From Thermoguttaceae bacterium (GTDB taxonomy: Bacteria > Planctomycetota > Planctomycetia > Pirellulales > Thermoguttaceae), in contig JAQVID010000147.1 of assembly GCA_028695865.1 (NCBI GenBank), forward strand, positions 1-7,177: a stretch of 7,177 nt of DNA. Direction: 5' to 3'. The translations under genes and the position numbers were made by a program. Below the pieces are notes generated by a model that was given only the letters and a program-made list of their open reading frames with translations, was not told where the DNA came from and did no database searches. This document shows, piece after piece, positions 6,115 through 7,177 of the stretch; the stretch's first letter is position 1, and each line of letters opens with the position of its first letter.

Positions 6115-6987
6115 TTAATAAACGTAAGTTCCCGTGAGTTCGAGCCGACTCATAAATCCGTTTTCCTTGAGACATTCACGGAATTTCGGGTCGGCCATGA
6201 GTTTTTTAATAACGATCAGAAGTTGAATGAGTCTGCTCTCGCGGCGCTGGGCCTGTTCACAAAATCCTTCTTTCTGTTCCGTAATATTTTTTATGTCGGT
6301 CTTGAGTTCTTCAAGGTTTCGAGGTGGTTTGGTCCGGCCTTCCTGCATTCTTCCGTCGATAATATCGCGAACATCACGCAAATTGGAACTATTGATCATT
6401 CCGTCTTCATAAGCGTCCATAAGAAGCTGTTGCGCCGACGTTTCATCGGAGGAGGCAACCTGGGTGGCGAACGAGATCGGATAGATATTTTCCTCGACCC
6501 CGCGAATGAGTCGTTCCTCACCGTTTTTCATGAGACGAATGTACTCTTTTATATTACCGTCGCTTCGTCCGGTAATACGAACCAGATCCGGAATGGTAAC
6601 GCCGGAATCGTACATTTGAACGAGTGTTCGCGCAAATTCGATAGAGGAGGGACGCACCCGGGCAATATTTTCGACCAGACTGAAAATATAAGCATTTGTA
6701 TCGTCTTCGTCAATAATTTCCGCGAGAATCTCCTCTTTGGAAAGAGAGATATAGGCTTCGAGCCGCCCTTGTCCGCAGACAAGATCGTACATACCGGTTT
6801 TTTTGAAATTCCGGCAATTAACACAAATCGGTTTATAGAGTCCCACATCGTCAATACTGCGAACGCTTTCGTCGAACTGTCGTTTATCCCGGGACCTGGG
6901 ATTGAGAATATTGATTCGGTCGACGGGAACAAGTTCATATTTGCGTTCGGACATGGAACGGATTTTCGGTATTTCAGGAGAGTTCAT
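6115..6987 (-). CDS. ParB/Spo0J-family DNA-binding protein (ParB N-terminal domain plus HTH)
   Basis: This 290-aa cytoplasmic protein is predicted to bind DNA, with partition or replicon maintenance its likely role. The ParB/sulfiredoxin-like domain spans about residues 15-110. It starts with a VPVDRINILNPRSR strand-loop, continues with SIDDVGLYKPI (44-54), the CGQGRLEA box (71-78, the counterpart of GERRxRA in canonical ParB) and ENIAR (106-110, the counterpart of ENxQR). A helix-turn-helix follows at about 114-153 (VQMYDSGVTIPDLVRITGRS then an NIKEYIRLM recognition helix). The C-terminus (about 225-290) is helical and charged. This layout, including the VCGQGRLEA wording, matches the ParB-like proteins encoded next to RepB C-terminal-domain proteins. 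The start is set by a perfect ribosome binding site and an ATGA overlap with the preceding gene; the RepB-like gene follows after 17 nt. Compared with chromosomal ParB, the E and first R of the GERR box are replaced (GQGR), so CTP binding cannot be assumed. No parA is seen. Confidence 0.9.
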   Translation of the reverse strand: MNSPEIPKIRSMSERKYELVPVDRINILNPRSRDKRQFDESVRSIDDVGLYKPICVNCRNFKKTGMYDLVCGQGRLEAYISLSKEEILAEIIDEDDTNAYIFSLVENIARVRPSSIEFARTLVQMYDSGVTIPDLVRITGRSDGNIKEYIRLMKNGEERLIRGVEENIYPISFATQVASSDETSAQQLLMDAYEDGMINSSNLRDVRDIIDGRMQEGRTKPPRNLEELKTDIKNITEQKEGFCEQAQRRESRLIQLLIVIKKLMADPKFRECLKENGFMSRLELTGTYVY

Positions 6988-7177
6988 AACGTACCTCCTT
7001 CGTGAATGAGATCCTTAATGAATTCGATCCCGCTGTACCCGTGCATTTGAAATTTCGTCATGGCATGATTACTCAAGGTAAAGATCGGTTCCCGGGCCAT
7101 AAGTCGTGGAATCGGAAAATAGCCGAGAATATCATGTTCTTCCGTATCGGCCAGCGGAATTCCAAGAGTAATATCAA
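6984..7177 (-). CDS. C-terminal 63 codons of an unknown gene (5' end outside window)
   Basis: Only the last 63 sense codons and a TGA stop lie in the window. The frame is the single one of the three minus-strand frames that stays open to the next gene. The visible tail is hydrophilic and globular, contains SNHAMTKFQMHGYSGIEFIKDL near its end (in two pieces: SNHAMTKFQM and HGYSGIEFIKDL), and has no membrane segment. The TGA overlaps the ATG of the following ParB-like gene as ATGA, and the strong ribosome binding site for that gene lies inside this gene's last codons, so the two are almost certainly co-transcribed and translationally coupled. The ending, with a serine/asparagine turn, a short helix and a G-x-E-F-I strand, faintly recalls the C-termini of Imm11-type proteins, but this rests on shape alone. 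In related ParB/RepB loci a site-specific recombinase is often nearby; this tail does not look like one. Function is unassigned. Confidence 0.75.
   Translation of the reverse strand, partial: DITLGIPLADTEEHDILGYFPIPRLMAREPIFTLSNHAMTKFQMHGYSGIEFIKDLIHEGGTL
6993..7000 (-). promoter_or_regulatory. Strong Shine-Dalgarno site of the ParB-like gene
   Basis: AAGGAGGT, an eight-base match to the anti-Shine-Dalgarno end of 16S rRNA, sits 5 nt before the ATG at 6987. It decides the start in favour of the first ATG rather than the in-frame Met12 codon at 6954, and it lies inside the end of the upstream gene. Confidence 0.85.

Noticed and set aside
6098..6175. N-terminal extension of the RepB-like protein to ATGs at 6112 or 6175
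   Set aside because: The 6175 start lies within the ParB-like gene. AAAGGAA directly before the ATG at 6097 favours that start, and the domain begins there.
6223..7005. 260-codon open frame on the plus strand
   Set aside because: It lies antisense to the ParB-like gene, which has clear domain motifs and a perfect ribosome binding site. The translated plus-strand product shows no family features.
1..7177. tRNA or rRNA genes, CRISPR arrays, insertion sequence ends, attachment sites
   Set aside because: I looked on both strands and saw no cloverleaf-type sequence, regularly spaced DNA repeats, transposase or terminal inverted repeats. The only repeats found are at protein level.

Overview
The window (roughly mid-40s % GC by eye) is accessory DNA from a bacterium, or from a plasmid, phage or integrative element carried by one. 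Every supportable gene is on the minus strand, so transcription runs from position 7177 towards 1. Coding density is near total: most junctions overlap or are separated by 11-26 nt, and the only real gap is 83 nt (3466-3548). Several genes have clear Shine-Dalgarno sites. Host phylum cannot be read with confidence. The tandem ParB-like/RepB-C-terminal pair and a phage-type RNA ligase point to a mobile or extrachromosomal replicon rather than core chromosome.

Block 1 (7177 to 3549) is one translationally coupled run. It holds the tail of an unknown gene, a ParB-family protein (290 aa), a second ParB-like protein with the plasmid RepB C-terminal domain (283 aa), a 214-aa protein with one repeat module of the kind associated with HNH/homing endonucleases, and a 361-aa protein of unknown family. 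The first two complete genes look like DNA segregation or DNA-binding functions. No ParA ATPase is visible.

Block 2 (3465 to 1) follows the 83-nt gap, which contains an exact TATAAT -10 hexamer and, just upstream, a 17-bp near-perfect palindrome that looks like an operator. It encodes a 247-aa protein of unknown function, a compact nucleotidyltransferase-type RNA ligase (216 aa) with motifs I to V intact, a 362-aa protein, and a further protein of at least 310 aa that runs off the left edge of the window.

The most unusual observation is that the 361-aa, 362-aa and edge-truncated proteins are paralogues. Each is built of three tandem units of about 115-118 aa, giving nine copies. All nine carry a core of the form [h]-[Y/h]-[E/x]...A-L-V-P-x-x-N-G that aligns over 16 residues without gaps. 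I do not recognise this as a named family. The paralogues lie on both sides of an RNA ligase gene and downstream of a ParB/RepB-like pair. This suggests a mobile-element cassette combining DNA-binding or partition functions, RNA end-joining and a lineage-specific repeat protein family; that joint role is inference.
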